Both the position numbers and the translations under genes were made by a program. Below the pieces are notes generated by a model that saw only the letters and a list, made by a program, of their open reading frames with translations, was not told the DNA's origin and did no database searches. A stretch of 64,000 nucleotides of DNA. It comes from Deltaproteobacteria bacterium (lineage in GTDB: Bacteria; Myxococcota_A; UBA796; SXON01). Shown in pieces: positions 26,701-36,613 of the stretch (positions within the stretch are counted from its first letter, which is position 1; every line of letters starts with the position of its first letter). Location of the stretch: contig CANLGL010000024.1 of NCBI GenBank assembly GCA_947490345.1, forward strand, positions 1-64,000. Reading direction: 5' to 3'.

Positions 26701-27638
26701 ATCTCCATCGCGAGTGGTCGGCGGTCACCCACGCGTTTCAGGTTCGGCGCGACGACCCGGACTGCGCCCGCGAGGAGCTGGCGCGGCTATCGGACGAGGC
26801 GGACGGCGGGCTGCCCGCAACGATCACGTTTTCGCCGGCGGGCCCTCCGGTCTACGCCACCCGCCCGCGGGTCGCGATCCTCCGCGAGCAAGGCGTCAAC
26901 GGGGAGATCGAGATGGCCGCGGCCTTCGATCGGGCCGGCTTCACGGCCATCGACGTGCACATGACCGACATCCTCTCGGGTCGAATCGACCTCTCCGACA
27001 TGGCGGGTCTCGCGGCGTGTGGGGGCTTCTCCTACGGAGACGTGCTCGGCGCCGGTGGCGGATGGGCCAGGACCATCCTGTTCAACCCTCGGGCGCGGGA
27101 AGTGTTCTCCCGCTACTTCGCCCGGCCGGACACCTTTTCGCTGGGCGTGTGCAACGGCTGTCAGATGCTCTCGACCTTGGCCGAGCTCATCCCCGGCGCC
27201 GAAGACTGGCCCCGCTTCCACAAGAACCGCTCCGAGCAGTTCGAGGCCCGCCTCGCGGCGGTCCGCGTCGAGGCCACCCCCTCGCTCTTCTTCCGGGGGA
27301 TGGAGGGTAGCGTACTTCTGGTGCCCTCGGCGCACGGGGAGGGGCGACCGGTCTGGCGAGACGAAGCAGGGCGGAGCCGCTCGCAAGCGCTGATTTCCGC
27401 CAGATTCGTCGATGGGGCCAGCGCCGCGACCGAGCGCTACCCGTACAACCCGAACGGCGCTGCGGGCGGAGCCTGCAGCCTGACCACGCCAGACGGTCGC
27501 GCGACGATCATCATGCCGCATCCGGAGCGAGTCTTCCGTTGGACCACGCTTTCGTGGTGCCCCGACTCCTGGAAGACCGCCTCGGACGAGAGCCCGTGGA
27601 TGCACGCGTTCGGCAACTTGCGGCGGTGGGTGGGGTGA
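23784..27638 (+). CDS. purL: phosphoribosylformylglycinamidine synthase (large single-chain PurL)
   Basis: This 1284-residue enzyme makes FGAM from FGAR, glutamine and ATP, step four of purine synthesis. It is the single-chain form: linker and synthetase domains ([51 protein letters not shown]) are followed by the C-terminal glutaminase ([19 protein letters not shown], Cys of [11 protein letters not shown], and the closing PHPERVFR). Length matches gamma-proteobacterial and eukaryotic forms, so no separate purQ or purS is needed. AGGAG five bases before the ATG supports this start. An in-frame upstream extension overlaps the barrel gene in another frame and is not used. Confidence 0.97.
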   Translation: MFTLRGGPALSTFRLQRLFVALVARAPGLRALHADHLHLVDVARPPDQQSLGRLQALLSYAPPSPPRSGPCVVVVPRLGTVSGWSSKATDIAHNCGLAAVHRIERATVYHFDCDAIDLTAVAPLLHDRMTESVLAGIDEAAACFGTAPPAPLSRVDVLGGGAPALRAANVALGLALADDEIGYLVAAFVGLGRNPTDAELMMFAQANSEHCRHKIFNASWTIDGDEQPRSLFAMIRNTTAIALAANPSGPGAVRSAYHDNAAVTEGWPARRLFPDASGQWRYTAAHPLHLLMKVETHNHPTAISPFPGAATGSGGEIRDEGAVGRGGKPKAGLCGFSVSHLRVPDQELEPWELDDPGKPDRIVSAWQIMVDGPLGAAAFNNEFGRPNLAGYFRSFEARLDGEVRGYHKPIMIAGGVGNIDERHVDKLPIPSGSALIVLGGPAMRIGLGGGAASSMASGQSAGDLDFASVQRDNAEVERRCQEVIDRCQALGEDNPILSLHDVGAGGLSNAFPELVHGGAAGGCFDLRAIPSAEPGMSPLEVWSNEAQERYVLAVPEDAVAAFAALCARERCPWARVGTATAEPRLRVDDTLLGEPPVDLPLDVILGKTPRVHRIATRTQRTLHPANLDGIELADAARRVLRFPAVADKTFLVTIGDRSVGGQVARDQMVGPWQVPVADVAVTTHSYEGHRGEAMAMGERTPLALLDGPASARMAVGEAITNLAAAPVEALGQVVLSANWMAPAGHLGEDAVLYDMVRAVGMELCPALGVAIPVGKDSMSMRTTWDGKAVTSPVSLIVSAFAPVTDVRRTLTPLLRRAPATELWLVDLGNGRDRLGGSVLLQAYSQLGDTAPDLDDADLLKTFFAAIQTASAAGELLAYHDRSDGGLFATLSEMAFASRCGLDIDVPGALLPALFAEELGAVIQVRAAEADAVAARFRGLRLVRLGRPIFDLPEASLLRFSHEGRVVFASGRADLHREWSAVTHAFQVRRDDPDCAREELARLSDEADGGLPATITFSPAGPPVYATRPRVAILREQGVNGEIEMAAAFDRAGFTAIDVHMTDILSGRIDLSDMAGLAACGGFSYGDVLGAGGGWARTILFNPRAREVFSRYFARPDTFSLGVCNGCQMLSTLAELIPGAEDWPRFHKNRSEQFEARLAAVRVEATPSLFFRGMEGSVLLVPSAHGEGRPVWRDEAGRSRSQALISARFVDGASAATERYPYNPNGAAGGACSLTTPDGRATIIMPHPERVFRWTTLSWCPDSWKTASDESPWMHAFGNLRRWVG

Positions 27639-27796
27639 GGCTGGGGCCGAATCTACAATCGATGTATTTGCCCCTCAAGCGATAGATCGATCGGGCCGCT
27701 GGGAGGGTCACCCACCGCGTGCAATTCCAAATAGCCGCCCTTCTTCCTGCCTGGCACGGCACGTGCAACGTCATCGGTCACCACCCCTGGTGCCCT

Positions 27797-28279
27797 GTGC
27801 TTCTCTCCCTCTTCGCCTTCGCCTGCGTCACCTCCACCGACTCTGCTCTCCTCGACACTGCCGGGTTCGCCGACTCGGGCGCGCCGCTCGTCGCGCTGCC
27901 GGCAGCCGCGCCGCTGCACGCGGTCGTCGTCGACGAGGAGCTCCGCCCCGCCTGCCCCATCGCCAAGGCGCTGGCCCCCGAGGTCGCCGTCGCCCCCGAG
28001 GTCGCCGTCGCCCCCCTGACCACCGCCCCCCGCGACATCGACGCCTGGCTCCGCACCCACGGCGAGCTTCGCTACCTCGCGCAGCACCGCATGGAGCCCG
28101 GCGAGACCGCTTGGGCCATCGGGCAGGACATCGGCGTCCCGCTGTGGGTGCTCCGCGAGCTGAATCCCCACCAGGACCTCGACCGGCTCCTCGTCGGCGA
28201 CTGGGTGGTCTTCCCGATCACCAACACCAACGTCGAACGCGCCAGCGCCTGGTACACGGAAGAGGATTGCGGCTGCTGA
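27797..28279 (+). CDS. LysM-domain lipoprotein
   Basis: This 160-residue protein has a short signal peptide (VLLSLFAFAC) with lipobox FAFAC if the GTG at 27797 is the start; the earlier ATG at 27719 would give a leader without a clear signal. After a Pro/Ala/Val linker that contains a tandem EVAVAP duplication comes a LysM-like domain: HRMEPGETAWAIGQDIGVPL, LRELNPHQDL, LLVGDWVVFPI. LysM binds peptidoglycan or chitin, so it probably ties the outer membrane or a partner to the cell wall. It ends with EEDCGC. No Shine-Dalgarno sequence is evident. The 158-base gap after purL holds nothing I can name. Confidence 0.7.
   Translation: MLLSLFAFACVTSTDSALLDTAGFADSGAPLVALPAAAPLHAVVVDEELRPACPIAKALAPEVAVAPEVAVAPLTTAPRDIDAWLRTHGELRYLAQHRMEPGETAWAIGQDIGVPLWVLRELNPHQDLDRLLVGDWVVFPITNTNVERASAWYTEEDCGC
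27975..28010 (+). repeat. perfect 18-base tandem duplication
   Basis: CCCCCGAGGTCGCCGTCG occurs twice in a row (27975-27992 and 27993-28010) inside the LysM lipoprotein and duplicates six linker residues in frame. The copies are identical, so the event is recent or the tract is slippage-prone. Confidence 0.9.
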
Positions 28280-28286
28280 GGCGACA

Positions 28287-28310
28287 GGAGGCCGGAGGCC
28301 GGAGGCCGGA
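28287..28310. repeat. 7-base tandem repeat GGAGGCC
   Basis: Three full copies and a partial fourth of GGAGGCC lie in the 82-base gap after the LysM gene. The unit also occurs inside the dispersed element (GGAGGCCGGA), so this may be a decayed or expanded piece of it. Confidence 0.7.
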
Positions 28311-28361
28311 GCGCGTTCACACCTGGCCCGGCTCTGGCGTATGGTGTGAAACCGGACGCCG

Positions 28362-30254
28362 ATGCTCACCACGATACTCCTCATCGCCTGCACCGACGCG
28401 CTCGACGTCGCCCTCCCAGCCCTGGTCCTGGCGCCCGATACGCTCGCGCTGAGCGCCGTGGCGGGGAGCTTCGCGACCGCCGAGTTCACCGTGAGCAACG
28501 GAGCCCAACCCAGCGAGGCGGCAGCGCCCTACTCGCCCGAGCTGCTCCTGGGCGAGAGCGCCGAGCTGCCAGGACTGACGACGGCGGGAGGACCCTACTG
28601 CCTGCACTGGACGGCGCCGAGCTGCGGCGTCGTCGTAGCCGCAGTGTCCACCCGCACCACCTGTGCCGACGGCGTTGCCGAGGGCGGACCGCAGCTCGCG
28701 CTGCCTGCGGGCTGCGCCGCAACGGTGACGGCGGTCTTTGCCCCGACTGTTGCCGGGGAGCTGATCGGCGCGGCTCGCGTCTCCACCTCCTTCGGCCCGT
28801 GGTCGTCGGTGGACGCGCCTGAGGTGTGGGAGCAGAGCGGCGATCCAGCCGACCCCGTGCAGGAGGTGGCGCTCTACGGGAACGCGAGCGCCGAGCCGGC
28901 CGGCCGGCTCGTGATCGACCCACCGCTGGCGGAGATGCCTTGGCGCTGGCCCGACGGCGCCGCCACCGACCTCGCGATGACCCTCCGAAACATCGGCGGC
29001 GCCGCGATCACCGTGGGCTCGCCGTCCTTCTCGTCGTGCAGCCCGGCGTGGTCGGTGGTGGATGCACCGAGCCCAGGCACGCCGATCGCAGCCGGGGAGA
29101 CCGCGGCGTTCACGCTGCGGCACACACCCACCGAGCCGGACGCCGAGGTCTGCGGGCTGGTCTTCGGTGAGGACGACGATCCCACCTCCCCCGCCGGTGA
29201 GCTGCGCTTCGCCAAGCCCACTTGGGGCATGGCTCCATTGGTGAGCATCTTGTCGCCCGCCCCCGGGGACGTGCTGCCCGTCGATGAGAAGGTGACCATC
29301 TCGTTCACGATCGATGACGACGACTCCCCCCCGAGCGGCGTCTACATCACCATCTGGAGTGCGCAACACGGGACGCTCGGCGCCGGGGTGGCGCCGGACG
29401 ACGACGCGATCGTCGAGTTCGACGTCGACGCCGGCGTTTTCCAAAGCGGTGCCGACACCATCCGGGTATCGCTTTTGGACTGGGAAGGCTTCACCGCCAC
29501 CGACGCCGTCGCCTTCCGGGTGTACAGCCCCGCGGCCGAGGACTGGGACGGCGACTCCTGGGGGTACCACGAAGGCGACTGCGACGACGACAACCCCGCC
29601 GCGTTCCCTGGCGCCCTCGAAACCGGCGACGGCGTCGACGAGGACTGCGACGGCACCCCCGACGACGGCGCGCCCGAGCTCGACAACGATCGCGACGACT
29701 TCACCGAGGCCGAGGGTGACTGTAACGATCACGACGACGATGTCAGTCCGATCGCCACCGAGACCGCCAACAACACGGACGACGACTGTGATGGCGTCGT
29801 GGACGAGATGACCGGGCGACATGATGACGATGGCGACGGCTACAGCGAGCTGGGCAACGACTGCGACGACGACGACGCGACGGTCAACCCCGCCGCTGCC
29901 GACGCCTGCGACGGCGTGGACCGTGATTGTGACGGGGTCTTCCTGGCGTGCCCCGCCGCCACCGGCGGCTTTTTGCGGGCGACCGGAGATGTCTGCCATC
30001 CCGGGGACACGGTGGCGCTCGCGGCGTTCACTCCCGAGGGCGCGACCGCGTGGGGCTGGACCGCGGAGGACGGCAGCATCAGCGACAAGACCGAGGCGGT
30101 CACCACGCTGAGCTGTCCTGAGGAGCCCGGCGCGTTGCTGATCTCGCTCACGGCGACCGACGCCGACGGGGTGCAGGCCTTCGATCTATCGACAATCGAA
30201 GTGGTTCCGGCCGACTGGAGTCTCGACGCTGTCGTCAGCCTACGGGCGCGCTGA
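28362..30254 (+). CDS. lipoprotein with ASPM/choice-of-anchor-like domains and MopE-type repeats
   Basis: This 630-residue protein has a minimal signal peptide MLTTILLIAC (Cys10 lipobox). Residues about 20-290 hold two immunoglobulin-like regions of the choice-of-anchor-D/ASPM type (AEFTVSNGAQPS; ATDLAMTLRNIGGAAITVG). About residues 300-385 form another Ig-like domain (VSILSPAPGDVLPVDEKVTI). Then come three MopE-type repeats (GDCDDDNPAAFPGA, VDEDCDGTPDDG; GDCNDHDDDVSP; DGDGYSELGNDCDDD). A final PKD-like domain ends the protein (GDVCHPGDTVALAAF). It is a surface protein, probably Ca-binding; the role is unknown. TATGGT 16 bases upstream is a possible -10 element. Confidence 0.78.
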   Translation: MLTTILLIACTDALDVALPALVLAPDTLALSAVAGSFATAEFTVSNGAQPSEAAAPYSPELLLGESAELPGLTTAGGPYCLHWTAPSCGVVVAAVSTRTTCADGVAEGGPQLALPAGCAATVTAVFAPTVAGELIGAARVSTSFGPWSSVDAPEVWEQSGDPADPVQEVALYGNASAEPAGRLVIDPPLAEMPWRWPDGAATDLAMTLRNIGGAAITVGSPSFSSCSPAWSVVDAPSPGTPIAAGETAAFTLRHTPTEPDAEVCGLVFGEDDDPTSPAGELRFAKPTWGMAPLVSILSPAPGDVLPVDEKVTISFTIDDDDSPPSGVYITIWSAQHGTLGAGVAPDDDAIVEFDVDAGVFQSGADTIRVSLLDWEGFTATDAVAFRVYSPAAEDWDGDSWGYHEGDCDDDNPAAFPGALETGDGVDEDCDGTPDDGAPELDNDRDDFTEAEGDCNDHDDDVSPIATETANNTDDDCDGVVDEMTGRHDDDGDGYSELGNDCDDDDATVNPAAADACDGVDRDCDGVFLACPAATGGFLRATGDVCHPGDTVALAAFTPEGATAWGWTAEDGSISDKTEAVTTLSCPEEPGALLISLTATDADGVQAFDLSTIEVVPADWSLDAVVSLRAR

Positions 30255-30309
30255 CGGTCGCCGCGGCATCCACGAACTCACCGATGTGGCCGGTGCGGCC
30301 GATTCCCGC

Positions 30310-31356
30310 TCAGGTCGGCGGCGTGCTCTGCCCGTAGTTATCCGACCCCCAGCAGAGGATCTGGCCGCCGGTGGTCAGCCCGCAGTTGTGGTAGTACCCG
30401 ACGGTGACGTCCTGGTAGGTCTCCACCGGGGGCTTGGTCGAGTCGGAGCCCCAATAAAGGTGGGGTTCGCCCCAACACACCACCTCGCCCGCGGGCGTCA
30501 GTCCGCAGGCGCTGCCCGTCATGAGTCGGAGCTTCTCGAAGGCCACCTCCGGCGGCTCGTCGACCCCCCACTCGGAGTGGGGGGGGTCGTCGTAGTTCCA
30601 CCAAGTGGTGCCGCCGGCCGCGTCCAGCCCGCAGCCGAACAGGGCACCAACTCCCACATCGGCGAAGCTGCCAACGAGGGGGCTGAACTCGGACCCGTCT
30701 TCGCGCCAACAGACTATTTCACCCGAGGCGCGCACCGCGCAGAGCTCTTCCGGTCCGTTGCCCCACTCGACGGCAATGAATGCGCCCTCCGGCGCAGTCG
30801 GAAAGGAATAATAACCCCAGGTCTGCATCGCGCCAGCCCGATCGATCGAGGCGCAGTTTCCCGCCCCACAGCTCACATAGACCCATGGCCCCGCGGGCGG
30901 GGGGAACTCGGTAAACGCTTCGTTTCCCCAGCACGCCAGCTCGCCCTCCGCGTCGATCGCGCACGCGTAGGTGCCTCCGGCCGAAATCGAAGCATAAGCA
31001 CCAGTGGGGACGTCCAGTTGGCCGAAGTCGTTCGCGCCCCAGCACGCGACGCTCTGGTCGACGCGGAGGCCGCAGGTGTACCACTGGCCGGCCGAGACCG
31101 CGAGCCATGCCGGTTCGGGCGGCGGCCCCGTGTCGAGTTCCCCGCTGTCGCCGCTGTCGCCCGTGTCGGGGATCGGGGCGGTGTCGGTGTCGCCGGCGCT
31201 GTCGCTGTCGGCGCCGGTGTCGGCGCCCGTCTCGCCAGTGTCCTGGTCCCCTACGCTGCCGGACCAGGCCGGCACGTCGGCTTCGCTCGGCGCGCCGGCC
31301 CGGCAGCCCAGCAGCAGCGCGAGCAGCGCCACGCAGACGTGCGCGGGGCGGGCCAT
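30310..31356 (-). CDS. RCC1-like repeat lipoprotein
   Basis: This 348-residue protein has a signal peptide with lipobox LLLGC, a Gly/Asp/Thr-rich linker (DTGADSDSAGDTDT), and then a beta-propeller made of RCC1-type repeats with the bacterial signature of paired Cys: YTCGLRVDQSVACWGANDFGQL, YACAIDAEGELACWGNEAF, and NCGLTTGGQILCWGSDNYGQS at the end. About seven blades are present, though two are degenerate. The ATG overlaps the preceding gene's stop by one base (TGATG), so it belongs to the leftward cassette starting at 33678. It should be exposed on the cell surface; function unknown. Confidence 0.8.
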   Translation of the reverse strand: MARPAHVCVALLALLLGCRAGAPSEADVPAWSGSVGDQDTGETGADTGADSDSAGDTDTAPIPDTGDSGDSGELDTGPPPEPAWLAVSAGQWYTCGLRVDQSVACWGANDFGQLDVPTGAYASISAGGTYACAIDAEGELACWGNEAFTEFPPPAGPWVYVSCGAGNCASIDRAGAMQTWGYYSFPTAPEGAFIAVEWGNGPEELCAVRASGEIVCWREDGSEFSPLVGSFADVGVGALFGCGLDAAGGTTWWNYDDPPHSEWGVDEPPEVAFEKLRLMTGSACGLTPAGEVVCWGEPHLYWGSDSTKPPVETYQDVTVGYYHNCGLTTGGQILCWGSDNYGQSTPPT

Positions 31357-33247
31357 CAACAACTCCCGCGGGCGACGCAGGCCACATCGGCGTCAGCCGT
31401 CAGGCGAATCGAGCCCCCGAGCGCGGCGCAGTGGACGATCATTACGTACTCGCCGCTGTCGACCTTGTAGACGGTGGGGTCGTTGAACATGACCACGATC
31501 GGGTTCCCGTTTTCATCGAGCACGCTGACTTCGGTCCCGTCGTGGTTGCCGAGCACCCTGTTGACACGAACCGGGTCGCAGGCCGCCATGCGGAAGTTGA
31601 CCAAGATGTCCGCCGGACTCACCGCCGGGCCGAACGACGGCACGAACAAGGTGGCGATCGTCGGGCTGTCCCAGACCTCCAGCGCCGCCGCGTGGGAGAT
31701 CAAGCCCAGGGGCAGGATGGGGTCCCAGCGGTTGGCGAAGTACAGATGCAGGCGGCCATCGTCGCAGAAGACGAAGTGCGGGTCGGTCACGACCGGCGCA
31801 TTGCCGGACGAGGGTGTGTCGCAGTCAATGCTGATGTCGCCCATATTCACGAAGTGCTGGTAGATTTCTGAGCCGCGGCTTGCCATCGCCAGGCCACCGT
31901 CGGCGGCGTCGAAGTCGCTTCGGAAGAGGGCGACCACCGCGACCAGGTCGTCGAGCCTTGCGATGTGCAGTCCGGCAAAGGGATACGAGGCCACCTCGCC
32001 AACCCCATGATAATACAGCAGATACTCCTCGTCGGGCGACAGAAAAGCTTGCGGGACCCCGATCCACTGGCCGAGCGTGTGATCGGGCGCCGCCGGGGCC
32101 AGCGGGAACGGGCCCTGGGTGTTCCCCTCGTCGAAATCGGCGTCGGCGCAGGTAAAGAATACGAAGCGCGTCTTGGGCACATCGCCCCGGAGGCAGGCTG
32201 AGGTGCCATCGCTCGGCGTACACAGGTTGCAGCCCCCGGTCGCCTCGACATCGAGGTACGCCCCTGTGGCGTCCATGGTCGTCCCCATCCCACGCCCGTC
32301 GCACTCCACCGCGAACATCACGTAGCAGCCAAGCGTGCGGAGGTACAACACCGACACGTCGGTGTAGACCACGGACGCGTCCCCGGATGGGATCGAGGTG
32401 CAATGCCAGCCGGCCCAGAAGCCGGTCGCGGAGTCGTTGACGACCGAGGTGGCGCCCGCGTAGGACAGGTCCGCGTCGTCGCAGAAGGTTCCCGCTTTCG
32501 GCGAGACGAAGGGCGCGTACATCGGCCAAGTCACCCCGTCGGTGGACTCGAGGTAACCCAAGTAGGCATTGCTGAAGTGGAGGATGTTGTACTGGCTGCC
32601 GCGGTTGCCCCAGAAGACCTTGTGCTCGGGGCCGTTCGCGGCGTACTCAGCACCGAGGTCATCGATGGCAAACTTGGCCCGGCCGCCCTCGTCCAGAACC
32701 GGCCACGATCGGGTGAGGATGGGATCGGTGGTGACCTGGGTGAGCCCGCCCCCGCGAAATACATCCGGTATTTGGTGGCACTCAGCCGGATCACATCGGT
32801 CGAGCCGGTGCGAAAGTAGTAGCCTAGGCCGGGCGTTACCACGGGGATACCCATTTCCCGGTACTCGCAGGGATTTGGGTCCAACAACGGGACTGCCCGA
32901 GCTTCGAGGCGCCACCCGCACGGCGTGGTCTGGACGGGAAAGGGGTCGCCCCACACCCACGGGACGCCCGTCCAAATTGCGCCGGGATCAAAGCCCAGGT
33001 CAGGAAGGTCGAACGACCCGAGCGCGCCGTCCCCGTAAGCGTGCACTTCGCCCCCCACGCGCCTCGCGGGAGGCCGGCGGCCGCGCGCCCCGCGGGCCGG
33101 TGAGGGAGGACTCGGGTTCTTGCTCAGCGCGCCCACGCGGCTCCAACCGCCCGACTCCCGCCTCGCCCGCTGGGTCGCACAACCCATACACTCACAATCC
33201 GCGCCGCCCCCGCCGACGACGTTCGCTTCGGCACATGCGCAGTCCAT
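31356..33247 (-). pseudogene. beta-propeller glycosidase-like protein, interrupted by one frameshift
   Basis: Two open frames together make one protein of about 630 residues. The first runs from the ATG at 33247 (Cys-rich MDCACAEANV) through YYFRTGSTDVIRLSATKYRM and YFAG; the second continues with GGLTQVTTDPILTRSWPVL to 31356. The switch falls in a run of five C (G on the coding strand) at 32749-32753. Adding one G would give one continuous frame. The body resembles five-bladed propeller glycoside hydrolases (GH43/GH32-like), with HFSNAYLGYLESTDGVTW, SPDEEYLLYYHGVG, HFVFCDDGRLHLYFANRWD. No signal peptide is evident. A sequencing error, a real mutation or phase variation are all possible. It sits eight bases after the upstream gene. 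Confidence 0.7.
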
Positions 33248-33255
33248 GACCGCGC

Positions 33256-33678
33256 CTACGACGGCAGCTTGACGAGCAGCATCACGCTGATGATGGCGCT
33301 CTGCACGCCAGTGATCCCGTCCTTGTTCTTGAGGGCGATGCGCAGGCGCGAATGGGGGAGGAAGGCGGTGAGCGTGGTCACCGGCGGCGTGCGCACCGGA
33401 ATGTCGTTGGTGTTGATGTCCGCTGTCGACAAGCGGACCGCCGCCACTTCGTTGTCGCGGTCATATCCGCCGATCAACTCCATGTTCCACTCGATGTTGG
33501 GGGCGTTGGCGCCCTTCTGCAAGGTGATGAGGGTCAGCGACTCGGCGACGAGGACCAGTCCGGACAGGCCGGCCACGTCCAGGTCGATGTAGTTGTACAC
33601 GCCGGTGGCGCCCGCCGCCCCGGTGGTGGCGATGCGGAGCTTGGCGACGATGGAGAGCACTCGATAGGAACCGGTCAT
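33256..33678 (-). CDS. small beta-rich protein of unknown function
   Basis: This 140-residue protein has no signal peptide or membrane segment. Its sequence alternates hydrophobic and polar residues (SIVAKLRIATTG, GLSGLVLVAESLTLITLQ, TLTAFLPHSRLRIALKN, QSAIISVMLLVKLPS), typical of an all-beta sandwich. I recognise no family; a structural or binding subunit is possible. AGGG lies eight bases before the ATG, and a TTGACA promoter candidate is upstream. It is the first gene of a leftward unit with the frameshifted propeller gene (eight-base gap) and the RCC1-like lipoprotein. Confidence 0.65.
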   Translation of the reverse strand: MTGSYRVLSIVAKLRIATTGAAGATGVYNYIDLDVAGLSGLVLVAESLTLITLQKGANAPNIEWNMELIGGYDRDNEVAAVRLSTADINTNDIPVRTPPVTTLTAFLPHSRLRIALKNKDGITGVQSAIISVMLLVKLPS

Positions 33679-33756
33679 GGACAAACCCTAGGATGGATGA
33701 AAGAAAGCGGACGCAGGCAGCGCGACGACCGAATGAACTACACGTCGCGATCCAAG

Positions 33757-33785
33757 ACTACGCTACCCCCCTCCCCAAGTGTCAA
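33757..33785 (-). promoter_or_regulatory. candidate sigma-70 promoter for the leftward cassette
   Basis: On the minus strand a perfect TTGACA (33785-33780) is followed by a 17-base spacer and CGTAGT (33762-33757) as a poor -10. Transcription would start near 33750 and give a leader of about 70 bases before the ATG at 33678. Confidence 0.4.
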
Positions 33786-33991
33786 GGGACGCGTCGAAAG
33801 AAAGGCATGAAACTTGAACCCAGGGCCCGGTGGCCGGACGGCACCGCTGTCGGGAGAGCGCCGAGGCACGCGCGGAGGCTGGGCACCCCCGTGCGCACCG
33901 ACGCGGCAGGTCCGCGGGACCCGGGAGAGCGGAGGCCGCGGGCCGCAGCGAGTGCCCGGCGCCCGCGCAACGCGGGCCGCCGCCCCGACGG
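33786..33991. other. upstream part of the 313-base gap between the cassette and acnB
   Basis: GC-rich DNA between the cassette promoter candidate and the acnB stop. I see no gene, RNA or repeat. The acnB gene ends at 33992 and the gap has no clear terminator hairpin with a T-tract. Confidence 0.5.
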
Positions 33992-36586
33992 TCAGCTTGC
34001 CGGCGCGCTGACGGTCGCAGCCGCTGCCACGAACTCGCTGATGCCGTCGAAGTTCATGTACTTGTAGATGTTGGCGGCCTGCGCGGTGAGCACCGCCACC
34101 TGGGCCTGGTACTCCTCGTTGCTGGGCATCCGTCCCAAGAGCGCGCACACCGCGGCGAGCTCGGCGCTACCGAGGTAAACGCGGGTCTCGATTCCCAGGC
34201 GGTTGGGGAAATTCCGGGTGCTGGTGGAAAAGGCGGTGCTCCCCCGCTTGATTTGCGCCTGGTTGCCCATGCACAAGGAACAACCGGGCATCTCCATCCG
34301 CGCGCCGGTGCGGCCGAGCACCCCGTAGTAGCCCTCGGCCATGAGCTGGGCTTGATCCATCCGTGTCGGGGGCGCGATCCACAAGCGGGTGGGGATGTCG
34401 GACTTGCCTTCGAGCACCTTGGCCGCGGCGCGGAAGTGCCCGATGTTGGTCATGCACGAGCCGATGAACACCTCATCGATCGTGTCGCCCGTGACCGCCG
34501 AGAGCGGCTTGATGTCGTCGGGATCGTTGGGGCAGGCCACCAGGGGCTCGGTGATCTCGGCGAGATCGATGTCGATGACCGCAGCGTACTCGGCATCGGC
34601 ATCCGGCTGGAGCAGCGTTCCCGACGCCACCCAGGCTTCCATCGCGGCAATGCGGCGGCTGAGGCTGCGCTCGTCGCCGTAGTCGCTGGCGATCATCCAC
34701 TTCAAAAGCGTGATGTTGCTCGTGAGGTACTCAACCACCGGCGCGCGATTCAGCCTCACGGTACATCCGGCCGCGCTGCGCTCGGCGGAGGCGTCGGTCA
34801 GCTCGAAGGCCTGCTCGATCTTGAGGTCGGGCAGGCCCTCGATCTCGAGAATTCGACCGGAATATATGTTCTTTTTCCCCTTCTTCTCGAGGGTGAGGAG
34901 TCCGGCCTTAAGCGCGTAGTAGGGGATGGCGTTGACCAGGTCACGCAGCGTGATCCCAGGCTGCATCGCTCCGGAAAAGCGAACGAGGACCGACTCGGGC
35001 ATGTCCAGGGGCATGACGCCGGTCGCCGCCGCAAACGCGACGAGCCCCGAACCCGCCGGGAACGAGATCCCGATCGGAAAGCGGGTGTGCGAGTCCCCAC
35101 CGGTACCGACGGTGTCCGGGAGCAACATCCGGTTGAGCCAGGAGTGGATGATCCCGTCCGCAGGCCGCAAGGACACGCCGCCGCGGGTGGTGATGAAGTC
35201 CGGCAGGGTGCGATGGGTCTGCACGTCCACCGGCTTGGGGTAGGCCGCGGTGTGGCAGAAGCTCTGCATCACGAGGTCGGCCGAGAAGCCCAGGCAGGCC
35301 AGGTCCTTGAGCTCGTCGCGCGTCATCGGACCGGTGGTGTCCTGGCTGCCGACCGAGGTCATCCGCGGCTCGCAGTAGGTGCCCGGGCGCATCCCCTGCC
35401 CTTCCGGCAGGCCACAGGCCCGCCCCACCATCTTCTGGCCGAGCGTGTAGCCCGCGGAGGTCGCGACAGGGGGCTTGGGGAGCCGGAAAACCGTGCTGGC
35501 GGGCAGGCCGAGGGCGTCACGCGCCCGGGCAGTCAGGCCGCGTCCGATGATGAGGTTGATGCGGCCGCCAGCGCGAACCTCATCCAGGAGCACGTCGGAC
35601 CGGTGCTGAAAGGTCGTCACCATCGCACCGTTCTTCTCGACGCGACCGGCGTACGGGTAGATGTCCACCACGTCGCCCATGCCGAGCGCCGAGGTGTCAC
35701 ACTCGATCGGGAGCGCGCCGGCATCCTCCTGGGTGTTGAAGAAAATCGGTGCGATCTTCCCACCGAGGCAAACGCCGCCGAAACGTTTGTTGGGCACGTG
35801 CGGAATGTCCTCGCCCGTCCACCACAACACGGAGTTGGTCGCCGACTTGCGCGAGCTGCCGGTACCGACGACGTCCCCCACATACGCGATCGTGTGACCC
35901 TTCTCCAATAGCGAGGCCAGTAGTTTCATCGGGCCACGCGTGCCCGGTTCGTCAGGGACGTTGCCCTCCCGCGCGTTCTTCAACATCGCGAGCGCGTGCA
36001 GTGGGATGTCGGGCCGGCTCCACGCATCGGGCGCGGGCGACAGGTCGTCGGTGTTGGTCTCCCCGCTGACCTTGAAGACGGTCACGGTAAGGCGTTCGGC
36101 GACCGGCGCGCGGGAGGTGAACCACTCGGCGTCCGCCCAGCTTTGCACGACCTCTTTGGCAAGGGCATGGCCGGCGCGGGCCTTGGCGACGACGTCGTTG
36201 ACGAAGTCGAACATCAAAAGTGTGTGCTTCAGCGCCTTGGCAGCGACCGGCCCCACCGCCGCGTCGTCAAGCAAATCGATGAGCGGCGCCACATTGTAGC
36301 CACCCACCATCGTGCCGAGGAGCTCGGTGGCACGGGCCCGATCGACCAGGGGACACGGTCGTTCGCCGCGGGCAACCTCGGTGAGGAACGCGGCCTTGAT
36401 CTGCGCGGCGCTGTCGACACCGGCGGGCACGCGGTTCACCAACAGGTCCAGCAGGAAAGCGCCCTCGCCCGCGGGCGGCGCTTCGAGAAGACCAATGAGG
36501 TCGATCATCTGCTCACGGGTGAGCGGAAGCGGCGGGATGCCCAGGGCAGCGCGTTCGGCGGCGGCGGTTCGGTAGGCGGTGAGCAT
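33992..36586 (-). CDS. acnB: aconitate hydratase B (bifunctional 2-methylisocitrate dehydratase)
   Basis: This 864-residue enzyme interconverts citrate and isocitrate in the TCA cycle and can act on 2-methylisocitrate. It is the AcnB type: a HEAT-like N-terminal domain ([20 protein letters not shown]), the swivel domain ([16 protein letters not shown]) next, and the catalytic [4Fe-4S] domains last. Cluster ligands are visible as [10 protein letters not shown] and [10 protein letters not shown]. Length matches E. coli AcnB. It is divergent from the TPR gene at 36881, with a large inverted repeat in between. No other TCA gene is adjacent. Confidence 0.97.
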   Translation of the reverse strand: MLTAYRTAAAERAALGIPPLPLTREQMIDLIGLLEAPPAGEGAFLLDLLVNRVPAGVDSAAQIKAAFLTEVARGERPCPLVDRARATELLGTMVGGYNVAPLIDLLDDAAVGPVAAKALKHTLLMFDFVNDVVAKARAGHALAKEVVQSWADAEWFTSRAPVAERLTVTVFKVSGETNTDDLSPAPDAWSRPDIPLHALAMLKNAREGNVPDEPGTRGPMKLLASLLEKGHTIAYVGDVVGTGSSRKSATNSVLWWTGEDIPHVPNKRFGGVCLGGKIAPIFFNTQEDAGALPIECDTSALGMGDVVDIYPYAGRVEKNGAMVTTFQHRSDVLLDEVRAGGRINLIIGRGLTARARDALGLPASTVFRLPKPPVATSAGYTLGQKMVGRACGLPEGQGMRPGTYCEPRMTSVGSQDTTGPMTRDELKDLACLGFSADLVMQSFCHTAAYPKPVDVQTHRTLPDFITTRGGVSLRPADGIIHSWLNRMLLPDTVGTGGDSHTRFPIGISFPAGSGLVAFAAATGVMPLDMPESVLVRFSGAMQPGITLRDLVNAIPYYALKAGLLTLEKKGKKNIYSGRILEIEGLPDLKIEQAFELTDASAERSAAGCTVRLNRAPVVEYLTSNITLLKWMIASDYGDERSLSRRIAAMEAWVASGTLLQPDADAEYAAVIDIDLAEITEPLVACPNDPDDIKPLSAVTGDTIDEVFIGSCMTNIGHFRAAAKVLEGKSDIPTRLWIAPPTRMDQAQLMAEGYYGVLGRTGARMEMPGCSLCMGNQAQIKRGSTAFSTSTRNFPNRLGIETRVYLGSAELAAVCALLGRMPSNEEYQAQVAVLTAQAANIYKYMNFDGISEFVAAAATVSAPAS

Positions 36587-36613
36587 GGGGCCTCGGGTGG
36601 GGCCGGTCTAACC

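Noticed and set aside
27639-27796. Possible terminator hairpin after purL (GGGGC with GCCCC)
   Set aside because: The loop is over 20 bases and there is no T-tract, so it is not convincing.
28317-29999. Open frame of 560 codons antisense to the MopE lipoprotein
   Set aside because: Val/Gly-rich mirror of Asp-rich codons (GAC read backwards as GTC).
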